The notes below the pieces were generated by a model that made no database searches, was not told the DNA's origin, and saw only the letters and a list, made by a program, of their open reading frames with translations. From Copromyces sp. CBS 386.78 (taxonomy: Eukaryota > Ascomycota > Sordariomycetes > Sordariales > Sordariaceae): a stretch of 64,000 nt of DNA. This document shows positions 43,429 through 53,787 of this stretch, piece after piece (the stretch's first letter is position 1; every line of letters starts with the position of its first letter). Both the position numbers and the translations under genes were made by a program. The stretch is taken from assembly GCA_030685235.1 (NCBI GenBank), contig MU839124.1, positions 186,001-250,000 of the forward strand, given 5' to 3'.

Positions 43429-44994
43429 ATGCATCTGACTTCCTCCCTCCTCTTCACCTCGGCTTTTCTTGCCGGGGGTATCAATGCCTCTCCTGCAACC
43501 AACGCCTACCGCCGCCAGAATGCGGACATGAGAACCATTATCGGTGACACTACCCAGGTTCTGACCAACACCACCAAGATCCGCTTCCCAGATTCGGATG
43601 GTTTCTTCGGTGTCACCGAGCGTTGGGATGTCTACCGCCCGCCCTCGTACCAGGCCGCAATCACGCCCACTACTGAGGCTGATATCGTGTCCTTGGTCAA
43701 GATGGCTAAAGAGCACAACATCCCCTTCCTTGCTACTGGTGGCCGTCACGGTTACGGCACTACCCTTGGCAACTGTCAGGAGGGTCTGGCCATTGACCTC
43801 AGCCACTTCAAGGATGTCAAGCTTGACAAGCAAAAGGAGACTGTCACCATCGGCCCCGGTGTCGTCTTCGCCGATGTCTTCCCGGTTGTTCATGATGCTG
43901 GCTTCCAGATCCAAACTGGTACCTGCAGCTGCGTTGGCATGATCGGTGCCACCATTGGCGCCGGGATTGGCCGTCTCGACGGTGTTCACGGTCTAGTCAT
44001 TGACGCTCTCGAGTCTGTAAGAATGGTAACTGCCAATGGCGACATTGTCGAGGCCTCCAAGACCAAGAACCCCGAGCTCTTCTGGGGTATCCGCGGTGCC
44101 GGTGCCAACTTTGGTATCATCACTCAGGCCACCTACAAGATGCACAAGAACATGGGCGACATCATCAGCTTCGATCTCATCTACGAGCCCGAGAAGAACG
44201 TCACTCTCTTCAACACCATCGCCAACATGTACCTCCCTCCCGGCCTGACCGTCGAGACCATCATGTCCTACAACCAGACCACCGAGAAGCCTACCATTAT
44301 CATCAGCAGCACTTATGCCGGCGGCTCCGAGGCCGAGGCCCGCAGGTGGATGCAGCCCCTCCTCCGCCTGAACCCCTGGTACACCGACATCAAGCCCATC
44401 CCCTGGAAGAGGATGAGCACCGACACCACCCTCGGCCTTGACAAGGAAGTCTGCGCCAACTCCCAGATCTACGACGTTTATGGTGTCAACCTCCGCCGCC
44501 ACGACGCCAACACTTGGGTCAAGACCTTCAACAAGCTCGCCAAGTTCTGGAACGAACAGCCCGCCGCTCAGTCTTCCGTCATCGTCCTCGAGACTTGGCC
44601 CAATCAAGCTGTTGTCGCCGTTCCTGACAGTCAAACTGCCTACCCCTGGAGAGACGCCACCACATATGTGTAAGTCCCCTTCACTTACTCCCTTGTAGCT
44701 TTCCACTCACTAACATATTTCTTGTCTCGCAGCATGATCCAAATGCGCTGGGACGCCCCCGGTAACCCGGTCGAGACCGTCGCCGACGCCATGGGCCGCG
44801 AGCTCCGGGATGACTACGCCAAGACTTCCGGCTACAACGGCCTCACCGTCTACGTCAACTACGCCCACGGCGACGAGACTCCCGAGCAGATCTACGGCCG
44901 CAACAAGCTCCCCCGCCTTGCGAAGCTCAAGAAGCAGTATGACCCTTCGTCCGTCTTCGGGTTCCACAACCCCCTTCCTACTAGCTATCCTTAA
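43429..44994 (+). CDS. Secreted BBE-type FAD-linked oxidoreductase, copy 3, 2 exons
   Basis: Exons 43429-44669 and 44733-44994 (63-nt intron, GTAAGT donor, CTAAC branch, phase 2) give 500 residues. A signal peptide (LTSSLLFTSAFLAGGINA) precedes the FAD domain. Visible motifs are GGRHGYG with the FAD-linking His (near residue 106), GTCSCVGMIGATIGAGIGRLDG (near 165), where the Cys of GTC sits at the bicovalent Cys position, and RGAGANFGIIT (near 223). The BBE element is YVNYAHGDE followed by RLAKLKKQYDPSSVFGFHNP. It therefore has both residues needed for His-plus-Cys FAD attachment, unlike copies 1 and 2. Third codon positions are strongly C-rich, suggesting high expression. It likely acts outside the cell; the substrate is not known. 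A 237-codon frame on the other strand is only an antisense shadow. Confidence 0.92.
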
Positions 44995-45810
44995 GTGGAT
45001 GGCGAGTAGTACTTGTCAGCGACAGAAGCGACACATTTGTAAAGAGAGAGATGGCTGGAAGATGGATATATGAGGAGACGCATATGAGTTTCACGGCTCA
45101 TGGGTGTTTTAGACCTTTTACTTTTGGCTTTTGGCTTTTTGTTTGCTATAGACTTGGATTCTTGGGGATGGATAATTGTTTGGTAGTGGTTTTTTCTTTT
45201 GTCTGGCTAGACTTTCCCTACAACTCTTAGAATATTGGGTACACACATAGACAGATCAACTATATAGACCTACACATACACTTCATATCACGACCATCCT
45301 TCTCAAGTTTAGCACCAGATGGGACACCGCATTTGCGTCCCTTAACTGTCGCATTGAATGGCATTAAACGCAAGAATTGCTGCCTCCAGACAGCTTGCGT
45401 TTGGATAACTTCATTCGCCACAACACTGGTGAAGTCCACACATCTGTTGAACGTCAGTGACCATCCTCTAAATCCATAACTTCTTCCTAAGCCAATTCTT
45501 ATCCTGCTATTAGCCCAAGTAACGGCTGTAAAGACCAGAATCCTAGCCCTCATTGACTTGCACCTTAACCCGACCCTTGTCCTCCGGGTTGATCCCGGAC
45601 CCCGGACCCGGACGCCATTCCCTCACTCTACGGTGGCTTGTAATATGATCTGTGCCACATGGCCCCCCGACCCAGATTTGCCGGCTCTATTCAGCTGCAG
45701 CCAGCGCTAACAGAGGCCCACACACATTTTTGCCAGACTCTATACCGAAATAAAAATGATAATTGTATATCTTCATTGCCTTCGTTATTGGTTATCGTTA
45801 AGGTTTGAAC

Positions 45811-45969
45811 TATGACCAAAAAATTTTTCATTGACCAAGCTTTTCTCAATGACCAAGTTTTTTTTCAATGACCCAGTTTTTTTTCAATGACCCAAGCTTT
45901 TTTCAAAACGAAGTTTTTTTCAATGATGAAGTGTTTTTCAATGACCAACTTTTCTTTTTCAATGACTGA
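45811..45969. repeat. Imperfect ~19-bp tandem repeat (CAATGACC-A-poly T)
   Basis: About seven to eight degenerate units of CAATGACCAAG followed by a T run of 5-8. Length varies in the T runs and one unit is partly lost. Non-coding. Confidence 0.8.
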
Positions 45970-46097
45970 TGTACTCTTTACGAGAAACTACCTCGTTACG
46001 TGCACTTTATTTTTTGCCAAGGTAACTATACGTACTTGGTGGGGCCGGGCGGCTGTCAGAGGCATGTGGCACAGTTCCTATTAGAAACCACCGTACA

Positions 46098-46390
46098 CTC
46101 AAACACCTTGTCGTTTTCTTGGCATAGTGCGCGTTGCACACACACAACATTTTGGACCTTCAAAACGAAACAAACCAGACTTTATCGGCTCGCATCCCCA
46201 CCAAATAAGGAGATACGAGAAAACTGATCATAGATTTGAAATCAGCGTAACTGAAATTATTAGTATAGCAATTCTCCTTATTACAACTCGAATTTCTTAA
46301 TTTTCCTCCTTCGTTTCGAAGGTCCAAAATGTCAAGTATCGTGTGTGTGTGCAACGCGCACCATGCCAAGAAAACGACAAGGTGTTTGAG
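46098..46390. mobile_element. Foldback (long inverted repeat) element, about 293 bp
   Basis: The left arm (46098-46169) starts CTCAAACACC; the right arm (46311-46390) is its reverse complement with a few substitutions and an insertion of roughly eight bases. About 140 bp of AT-rich sequence lies between. There is no coding capacity. I could not find a convincing target-site duplication, so the exact ends are uncertain; it could be a MITE or an inverted duplication. Confidence 0.6.
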
Positions 46391-46539
46391 CGAGGGAACA
46401 TAACTCGAATAAAAACCCCGATCTCCACACCACCACTACCCAACCCACTGCCCCACAACACCAGAAAATTCTTCACGTCCACTACATAACTTCAATATCC
46501 TGATCACCCGACAACCAAAATCGGACCATATCAGTTCAA

Positions 46540-46631
46540 TCGGGTATGGTGTAGCGGTAACATCGTTGACTCTCACTTCTCAGGAGTGACTGCTTTCTCA
46601 ACAGCCCCGGGTTCGACTCCCGGTATCCGAG
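46540..46631 (+). tRNA. tRNA-Glu (anticodon CTC) with 21-nt intron
   Basis: The cloverleaf is complete. The acceptor TCGGGTA pairs with TATCCGA (one G-U). The D-arm GGTGTAGCGGTAAC is of Glu type. The anticodon stem GTTGA/TCAAC encloses the loop CTCTCA-C, giving anticodon CTC at 46571-46573. The T-arm is CCGGG-TTCGACT-CCCGG. A 21-nt intron (46576-46596) lies one base 3' of the anticodon, the standard eukaryotic position. A T-run downstream (46637-46645) can terminate RNA polymerase III. Confidence 0.93.
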
Positions 46632-46711
46632 TCTCAATATTTTTTTGATGTTTTTTCCCTGTTCCTTGATAAGGATTTTCCTTTTGACATTGGCATTTCT
46701 TTTTTCGGACC

Positions 46712-46734
46712 TTTTTTTTTTTTTTTTTTTTTTT
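46712..46734. repeat. Poly-T tract, 23 bp
   Basis: An uninterrupted T run about 80 bp downstream of tRNA-Glu. It is too far for the primary terminator but is a candidate backup; its length may be a sequencing artefact. Confidence 0.8.
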
Positions 46735-46938
46735 CCCTTCTCTCCCACGCAACTGATTGACGACGTGCAGCTCTGGGTCGCGATTCTGTCTTGAAGGATC
46801 TTTTTGCTTTGGACTTGCTGAAAGGTTCGAGAATATCGTTGGAGAACATGCATTTCGTGGGTCGATCGATGTTTTGGGTTGGATATCTGAACATGAAAGA
46901 TCGCTGCCTTCTTTGTGTTCAGAATCGCATGTGGACTA

Positions 46939-47401
46939 CTCGTCTGGGCTCAAAGCGCCTCACAGACCAATGGCGCAGCCATTGGTCTGGCAGTATTAAT
47001 CGCAAAATACAATCAATTCGCAAAAAAAAAAGTGTACATAGAACCTCCGCAAAATTTACTAGTAAAGCAATGTCGCCCAATTTACGTACATATACGTTCC
47101 ATGTGCCACCCCCTCACTTAAAGGGGTGTTAAGCCATGGCAGCTGAATTGCTGTAACTATGTAAGTAGGAGAGAGATAAACAAATGGAATGATACGATAT
47201 TCTGATGTGCAATTTACAATATTTGGGATTGGGTATGCATGTACGAGAAATATGCTGTGCAAATGAGCTACCTCGATTTACTAGTAAAAAGGTGTGTGGG
47301 GGAGGTACCCCAATTTTTGCGAATTGATTGTATTTTGCGATTAATACTACCAGACCAATAGCTGCGCCATTAGTCTGTGAGGCGATTTGAGCCCAGACGA
47401 G
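46939..47401. mobile_element. MITE-like element A, 463 bp, TA target duplication
   Basis: Inverted repeats of roughly 90 bp begin CTCGTCTGGGCTCAAA at the left end and reverse-complement at the right end, with a few C-to-T differences. TA flanks both ends (46937-46938 and 47402-47403), as for Tc1/mariner-type elements. Inside each repeat is a short hairpin (AGACCAATGGC...GCCATTGGTCT) that is perfect in the left copy. No transposase is present. Confidence 0.75.
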
Positions 47402-47403
47402 TA

Positions 47404-47709
47404 CCGCTTTTTCTCGTTCGTAGAGGTAAGAGATTTACTCCCCATAATTTTTCCAGAGTCTAAGGAGCCCCCTAACCTTCATACAGTTTAGCCGGACCGG
47501 CAAAGCCTACTTTTACTCCACTTTACACCCCTGACAGCCCCGCCAGCCGCCTGCAGGTGACCATGCCAGCCGTGTGCCCTGTGCCACACCACGTTTACTG
47601 TATCCACTCGGGTTACAGTGAGCTTGCATAAGGGAGCTAACCATACTACAAGAAGGTTAGGCTCTGGAAAAATTATGGGGAGTAAATACTTACGAACGAG
47701 AAAAAGCAG
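47404..47709. mobile_element. MITE-like element B, 306 bp, abutting element A
   Basis: Inverted repeats starting CYGCTTTTTCTCGTTCGTA span about 60 bp at each end and include ATTTACTCCCCATAATTTTT. TA flanks both sides (47402-47403 and 47710-47711). The left TA is the same dinucleotide that closes element A, so B inserted at A's target site or the reverse. Non-coding interior of about 180 bp. Confidence 0.72.
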
Positions 47710-47711
47710 TA

Positions 47712-48130
47712 TCTGCAATGGGTCAACATCGACGGATGACCTGTAACATTATCATCTGCTCCTTCAATCGCGCAAGGCCGTTTGGAGGACAAACAAGTTT
47801 AGGCTAGACACCTTTTCTATTATCATGATTCGTTCTTATTATCTAACGTTTGTTAGTCAAGTTACGTTACCTATCTTGTCCTCCTTCAACCTGTTCATTT
47901 CTTCCTCTTACACCCCACCGTCGTTTCCATCCTAATTCTTTCTCACTTGTGTCTCACTACCATTTGCAAAACGCAATGAAATTTGTGACCGACTCTATCC
48001 ATCTTGTCATAACTTTGCACAATGAAAAAAAAGAGAGAAAGGGAAAAAAAGGTCCGTGCCTGGACAGGATGAGATAACACAGAAGAGGCTCCACCCACAA
48101 AACGAAAAATACCGCAAAGAAAAAGAAACA
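47712..48130. other. Spacer between MITE B and tRNA-Ile
   Basis: About 420 bp with no gene or repeat recognised. A-rich text near 48025-48050, on the 3' side of the minus-strand tRNA, could serve in termination. Confidence 0.4.
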
Positions 48131-48230
48131 TGCCCAATAACAGGATTGAACTGTTGACCTTCGCATGGACTTGATATCTCGGAAAGACAAGATATTAGTA
48201 CGACGCTCTAACCAGCTGAGCTAATCGGGC
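48131..48230 (-). tRNA. tRNA-Ile (anticodon AAT) with 26-nt intron
   Basis: On the minus strand the acceptor GCCCGAT pairs with ATTGGGC (one G-U), followed by discriminator A. The D-arm TAGCTCAGCTGGTTAGAGC carries a consensus A box. The anticodon stem TCGTA/TGCGA (one G-U) encloses CTAATA-A, giving anticodon AAT. The T-arm is AACAG-TTCAATC-CTGTT. The intron (48192-48167, 26 nt) follows the purine at position 37. The mature length is 74 nt. AAT is the standard fungal Ile anticodon, edited to inosine. Confidence 0.93.
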
Positions 48231-48984
48231 TTTGTTGAATGTCCGGCTTTCTGGATGCACTTATGTTTGCACATTGGTGACGCCGGGATGCGGAGGTTGT
48301 CACTGCACGCAGATCATGGGTGGATGAAAAGTACAAAAATATTAAAGAAAGAGAGAAGAAGAGATGAAAGATAATATACGTTTAGATGGGATGAAATATC
48401 ACAATCCTAGACGGTGTATAGCACGTGCAATGACTTGGTCAACCGGAAGATCGGAATTTGAGACACTCGATGTCTATTGTGTATGCAAAGTCTGGACTGA
48501 ATTAAAACCGCAACAAATTTTCTCATCTCAAGTCCGCGAAGAACTAAAAATCTTTGCATTGTGAATTGCTTAGCCCAGAGGTCGACTGAAGTGGAAGTGT
48601 TGACAGACCATTGGGGGTGAGAGACCCGAGGTGGAAGTGGAACAGCTCCGAGTTATATGTATTTTTTTGAACGGTGATCAGCGCCATCAATCCCCCTCGT
48701 AACACAGCGAGCTCCTGGAAAGAGGAAACAAGTCCCATCATCATCATCACCATCATCGTCAATATGCACCTAATGTCAGAGTAGTGTGAAGAAATTCGAT
48801 TCGAGTAAGGTAGTCTGAGTAAAGGAATGACAATCCAATCTATCATCTCGACCGAGATCTAACCTAGGACGACAAGGAAAGACATAAACACAAGCCCACC
48901 GCGAGAAGTCAACAATAACGACGACGACAACATCACCTAACAAGGGCATCCAAATCAGAGATCAAACGCCCAACCACGCAAAGC
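48231..48984. other. Intergenic region downstream of the FAD monooxygenase
   Basis: About 750 bp with no supported gene; CATCATCATC-type low-complexity text occurs near 48737-48757. It probably holds the monooxygenase 3' untranslated region. Confidence 0.45.
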
Positions 48985-50426
48985 CTAAACAACAACCTTC
49001 CTAGCCCACGGCACCCTCCCACCCCTCCCCTCAAATGGCACAAACCTCAAGATCTGCCCTTGCCTAACTAGCAACACCGAAACCAACAGCCCTTTCGCAA
49101 AAGTCTCCATATCGCACCACGGCAGTACAAACCGATCCCAGAACCAGCTGATCCACCCCTTCTTGACCACCTCCCTGATCATCGCATGCCCTCCGTTCCA
49201 AATCGGTTTGACCTCTCCTTTGCGGTCTTCTTGATATCTTTTGAAGGCGGCCTCCAATTCCTCTGTTAACGGCTCTTCTTCTTTATCCCCAGCAAAAAGA
49301 GAGGACAAAAGAGAATGCAGCTCATTAGCCAGCACAGCCCCAGAATGCAATCCACACGTCATCCCGAGCCCATTAACACTCGTACTCTTATGCACCGCGT
49401 CGCCTACAAGCACGATGCGATCGAAGAACCAGTTATCTAGGAATCCTTCCTCTTGGTTCAACATCCTCGTGCTTCCCCTCTCCACTTTTTGCCAAACATC
49501 ACCGAACTTGACACCAGGACAGACGGCGACGTCAGCCAACGAGGCGGCGTACGCATCCATTTCTTCGTCCGTGTATCTCGGGCTGCGCTCAGCGGTTGGG
49601 CCACCTGGAAGAGGCTTCAAAGTGACGAACTGCACGATCTCTTTCGTAGCCAAGCACTGGACCACGGCACCACCTTCGGGTCCGCCGCCTCGCGACTCGA
49701 AGAAGACTTCGGGCTCGATACCCAGCTCGAGGTTCGACGCCCGGCCGAAGATGCCGTAGAAGGTCGAGACCATCGGCTTATTGGCTAAGCGAGCGGGGTT
49801 GAGCGCATGCTGTGCTGCGAGCGAGTCCATGATCTGTCGCGTGCGGGAGTGCACGCCGTCGGCGCCGATGACGATAGAGCCCTGGACGACAGAGCCGTCG
49901 GCGAGGTGGACGTGCACGCCGGTGGCGTGGGGCTTGATGTCGGTGACGCGGGAGTTGACGCGGATGTTGGAGTCGCGGCCTTTGAGGTGGGTGTGGAGGA
50001 TCTTGACAAGCTCGGAGCGGAGGAGGGGGAGGAAGGGGTAGCCGTGGCTATTTTTTTTTGTGATTATTTGTCAGTCCGGGAGCTAGAAAGGTGACGAAAG
50101 GAGAACAGAGGAGATGTAGGAGGGAGAAAAACTGACTTGTCTTGCATGGCATCCCAGAAGTTGCTGGTGGTGGTCACTTGGCCATTGTCACCGAAGAGAC
50201 GCTTCTTGTGGTGGATGCCCAAAGCAACTTTTTCGAGGTCTGCGAGGAGGCCGATTTGGTCGAAAAGGCGTACTGTTTGGGGCCAGGTGAAGAGGAGCTG
50301 TCCTGAGATGTTCAGGACGGTGTCTTGCTGTTCTAGTATCACGTAGTCGATGTTGGCTCGCTCAAAGGCGTGGGCCATGTAGAGCCCAACAGGCCCGCCA
50401 CCCACGATGATGACTTTGAAAGTCAT
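48985..50426 (-). CDS. FAD-dependent monooxygenase (class A flavoprotein hydroxylase), 2 exons
   Basis: Exons 50426-50137 and 50047-48985 (89-nt intron, GTCAGT donor, CTGAC branch, phase 2) give 450 residues. The N-terminal Rossmann motif VIIVGGGPVGLYMAHAFER and the E of ILEQ bind the FAD ADP part. The DG motif is SIVIGADGVHSRTR (near residue 165), and the second GD motif RIVLVGDAVHKSTSVNGLGM lies near residue 310. These define the PHBH/PaxM-like hydroxylase family, which uses NAD(P)H and O2 to hydroxylate or epoxidise substrates. The C-terminal ~60 residues include a Trp-rich hydrophobic segment (GWISWFWDRFVLPW) that may associate with membrane, as in PaxM-type enzymes. It is encoded next to an epoxide hydrolase on the same strand, so an epoxidation-hydrolysis pair is plausible but inferred. 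Confidence 0.9.
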
Positions 50427-52176
50427 GGTGGATCAGATGCGACTAGTACAGGATATGAAATGAAGTTGGAAGATTGTGAGCCTCGCATTGGCATATCAAT
50501 GGGTGTATCACGGCTTATAGCAGCTCTATTGCCGATCGTCTTCAAGCGCCGTCATGATGTCTTGTCACCAGCAGCCGCCGTGCTGACTGGCCTCCAGCTC
50601 CGACCATTCAGCGGCGGTGAGCCGCCGACCTTGAGCAGTATCGGCGATGGATGGTTTATGGCATGTTTTCCCAGTACTATCGACTGTTACCGCTCCCCAT
50701 TTACTACTCAGCAGTGGTTGCTCCTGCTTGCTGCTCTGATGATCAACCGCTATCTTTCCCGAGCACAGGGCTCAAGGACAGTCGTGGAACCTTTGTCCCA
50801 TGAATTCGTCAATGCGCTAGACATGTCTTCTTCATGTTGGGTATGTTTTGACAACCTCGATCGGCGAGTTGTGCGGTTCGAGTGGTACGACTTATGAGCA
50901 GGTTTCCTTTCTGTTGCTCTCATCAGTGGAAATTGCTATAGATTCCAGAGCAGACAGAAGCCGGGTCGCACTCAGGCAGACCAGGCCCTCCTCAGGGCAA
51001 AATCTTGCCAGGCACGATGTGTCCGTTCAAAAGAGTTGTCCTTGGAGTCTCGCCGGGAGCATAGGGCTGGATCATTTCCTGAAGGGAACCTTATTTCTGC
51101 TGCAAGGTACTTTTGTAAACCCTCCGGCGTCCAACCAACGGACCAAAGATCGCGTCGATCGAAGATTATTGCGATATCGCTCGGTGTGTGGTCAGGGGTA
51201 GCCATAAGCAAGCGTCGAGAGCTGTAACCGTGGTCATACTAAAATAGAATACGTCGTTGGTTAGCAGATTATTGTCCCTTTCAAGCGTACTACCACATCT
51301 GCGGCATCATAAATGGAACACATCACCCCCATGCGCCTTCTTGTGACTCTGGCGCATTTCGCATTCTGAGTGTTTTCCGGAAGGGGACCTGAAGACCCTG
51401 TGTCTCAGGTCAGCAGATCCCATGCCTGATTTCCATTCCCGTTGTCGATTGCCGTGGTGCCGTTCCCGCATTCGACGCCGTGGGGGCTGACTCAGAAACG
51501 CGGTGCAACTACAACAAAGACGGCAACATATCTTGGACTGGTTGTTTGGATGCGGCGTCCTGTCTGCTTCGTGACGCGCCCACGTTGTAGACGGGTCGAG
51601 TTTCGGCTATGGCAAAAGAACCAACGAGGGACTTTTGTACGGCACGGGTCCGAGATCTTGGTCACATTGTTGAGGGAATGGCTAGCGACGGAGTGATTCA
51701 ATTGGAGATGGTGTTCGAGGGATGAAGTTGGAAAACGCATCAGGACCCTGTTTTTAGCGGCAGCACTAACAATTAGGCCGTGGCTAGCACTGCAAGGGTC
51801 CCCTGTTGATCAAAAAGCAGGGTGGGGTGGTGGGGTAGCTGTCTACTGCGTATGAAAGTATGCATATATCCGGTATAAGAATATGTGCCGCGGGGTTGTC
51901 TTCAACAACAACCTGAATCTCATCACAAGGACCAATAATCCAACACGCTCGGTCTCTAACCAATGACCTCACCGAACAAGGTGAACAGACTTCATGACAC
52001 TCATGCATGGACTGCAACAAACGAGAAAAACAAGTATCGTGGTCTTGTGGTGTTATCCCAAGTATGGAGATCATCAAGCCACATTTCCGAGATCTCTCTC
52101 CATCACATCCCCGACCTACGACCGTGATTCCCAGCAAGAGCCCGACCCTGACCTCCATACCCCCGAACTCCTAACC
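50427..52176. other. Intergenic region between monooxygenase and epoxide hydrolase
   Basis: About 1.75 kb, holding the monooxygenase promoter and the epoxide hydrolase 3' region. A 175-codon plus-strand frame (50370-50897) overlaps the monooxygenase start and has no domain, so it is not called. Confidence 0.45.
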
Positions 52177-53352
52177 TCACAAAAACTGCTCCAGAAACTC
52201 TCCAACGAGCTTATTGACCTCCTCAGGCGTATGAATCAAGACCCAATGCGACGCCTCGGGAATCACCTCCTTCCTCAGCCCCTTCGCAAAGTACTTCTCC
52301 ATGCCATCAGTCAACTCCGGCGGCAGCGCAGGATCATGACCAACCATGACAATCATCGCCGGAACCTGGAACTGCCAATTCGCGTACATCTCAGCCAACG
52401 GTAACTCATCCTGCAAGTTGATCTCCCGTGTGCGATACCAGTTCATCGGTCCTTGAACCCCGTTGCGCGAGTACTCCTCGACTATAGGTATCCAGATATC
52501 AGTTAGCCATCACCAATCTTCAGTCCCACACTCACCCACACGGTCACCAATACTCACTCACTCATGGGAGAAAGAAAAAAAGGAAAAAAAAAGGGAGCGA
52601 AACATACCATAAAAATCCATAATCTCCTCACCAACCAAAGGCGACGCCACAACCTCGTCCAACTTCCCTAAATCCAGCCCCTTCCACGGATCAAAAGCCA
52701 TGGCCCCCGCTTCCTTGGCCACGCCCCCAAACATGGCATTCAACCACCCCCTCAACTTTTTCCTATCCCCCGCCACCGCCTTATCTATATCCCCCCCAGC
52801 ATTCTGCAACTGGTACGCCAACTCCGGATGTTTCCTCACATGTTCCTCCAAGCTCGTCACTTCCCCCTCGGGCGGGGTATAAGGAATACAAAATGCAAAA
52901 ACCCCCTTGATCAGCTCAGGGTAGTAAATAGCTAGTCTCCAACCTAGGAAGGCGCCCCAGTCGTGAGTCCCCAACAAGACAGGCTCAAAAGGCTTCTCTG
53001 TAGAAGAGGTAACTTCGCGAATAATGTGCGCCATATGAGCAGAGAGTTTTTTGAGGGAGTATTCGGTGGGGGAAGAAGGGGAGGAGGTGAGGCCGTAGCC
53101 GAGCATGTCGGGGATTATGACGCGGAGGCCGAGAGAGAGGAGAAAGGGGACTTGGTAGCGCCAGCCAAGGGAGAGGTCGGGCCAGCCGTGGAGGAGGAGG
53201 ACGGTGCTGGCCGGTCCATTGGGGAAGGAGGATGAGTTGGGGTTGGCGAGGAGGTAGTGGTAGGTTATGGACTCGGAGGGGGAAGTGGAGGGGATGGTGG
53301 TGAAGTGGTGGGTGACTCGGGGGTCATGGGGGGTGAGAGCGTCGGGGGCCAT
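52177..53352 (-). CDS. Soluble epoxide hydrolase (alpha/beta hydrolase), 2 exons
   Basis: Exons 53352-52608 and 52481-52177 (126-nt intron, GTATGT donor, GGCTAACTGA branch region, phase 1) give 349 residues, standard for the family. The oxyanion-hole motif LLLHGWPD lies near residue 55. PDMLGYGLTSSP is the G-x-G loop. The nucleophile elbow is GTHDWGAFLGWR with the catalytic Asp (near 125). After a cap region, the charge-relay acid sits in VGHDPALPPEL and the catalytic His in ASHWVLIHTPEEVN (near 330). The Asp nucleophile with HGWP is specific to epoxide hydrolases (and haloalkane dehalogenases), which convert epoxides to diols. No signal peptide, so cytosolic. It shares strand with the FAD monooxygenase 1.75 kb away, which could supply epoxides. 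Confidence 0.92.
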
Positions 53353-53654
53353 TGTTTGAAGATGGATAAGGAGACAATGGAGAAAGAAAGGGAATAAAAG
53401 GAAGAGAAAAAGCGAATGTATGAGAATTAGGCTTTCTTATAATCACATGGGTAGAAAAAGACGTTACATCGGAGCATTTGTCAAACACTCGATCGGAGGG
53501 TTATTTTCTGCACAACATATCACGTTGGCTGGCGGGCTCTGAACGCTGTGATGTTCTTTCAAAGCGCATCATAGGTTAATGTCAGCATAGGATGACATCG
53601 CTGACAGATTCCATCTCTTCCCGGGAAATAGCTTTATGGGCTTATATCGGACTT
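53353..53654. other. Promoter region of the epoxide hydrolase up to the MULE insertion
   Basis: About 300 bp of normal-composition DNA between the start codon and the transposon's target duplication. No distinct element seen. Confidence 0.4.
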
Positions 53655-53662
53655 GGGGGAAA

Positions 53663-53787
53663 GAGACTCCCTCGGCGGGCAGTGCCACTTCCATATACGG
53701 GCAGTGCCTAATAGCCCGTATAGGGAAGCCAGGGAAGGGATCCCTATACGGGTAGTGCTATACTAATCCCTAACCCTACAAAATGAT
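53663..53787. repeat. Left terminal inverted repeat of the MULE
   Basis: 125 bp matching the reverse complement of 57232-57356 with only a handful of mainly transition differences. It contains three spaced copies of a GGGCAGTGCC-like word. Confidence 0.9.

Larger units (their letters stand above)
44995..46539. other. Intergenic region with repeats
   Basis: Follows FAD oxidase copy 3. It contains a poly-T-linked tandem repeat (45811-45969) and a foldback element (46098-46390), then leads to the tRNA-Glu gene. No protein gene recognised. Confidence 0.5.

Noticed and set aside
43993..44706. 237-codon minus-strand open frame
   Set aside because: Antisense to FAD oxidase copy 3, with the same codon-bias cause and no recognisable motif.
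46536..46894. 105- and 86-codon minus-strand frames
   Set aside because: One runs through the reverse complement of tRNA-Glu (GYRESNPG is the usual false translation of a tRNA T-arm), and both contain a poly-Lys artefact of the poly-T tract.
50370..50897. 175-codon plus-strand open frame
   Set aside because: Overlaps the start of the FAD monooxygenase on the other strand and covers its promoter; no domain or signal peptide.
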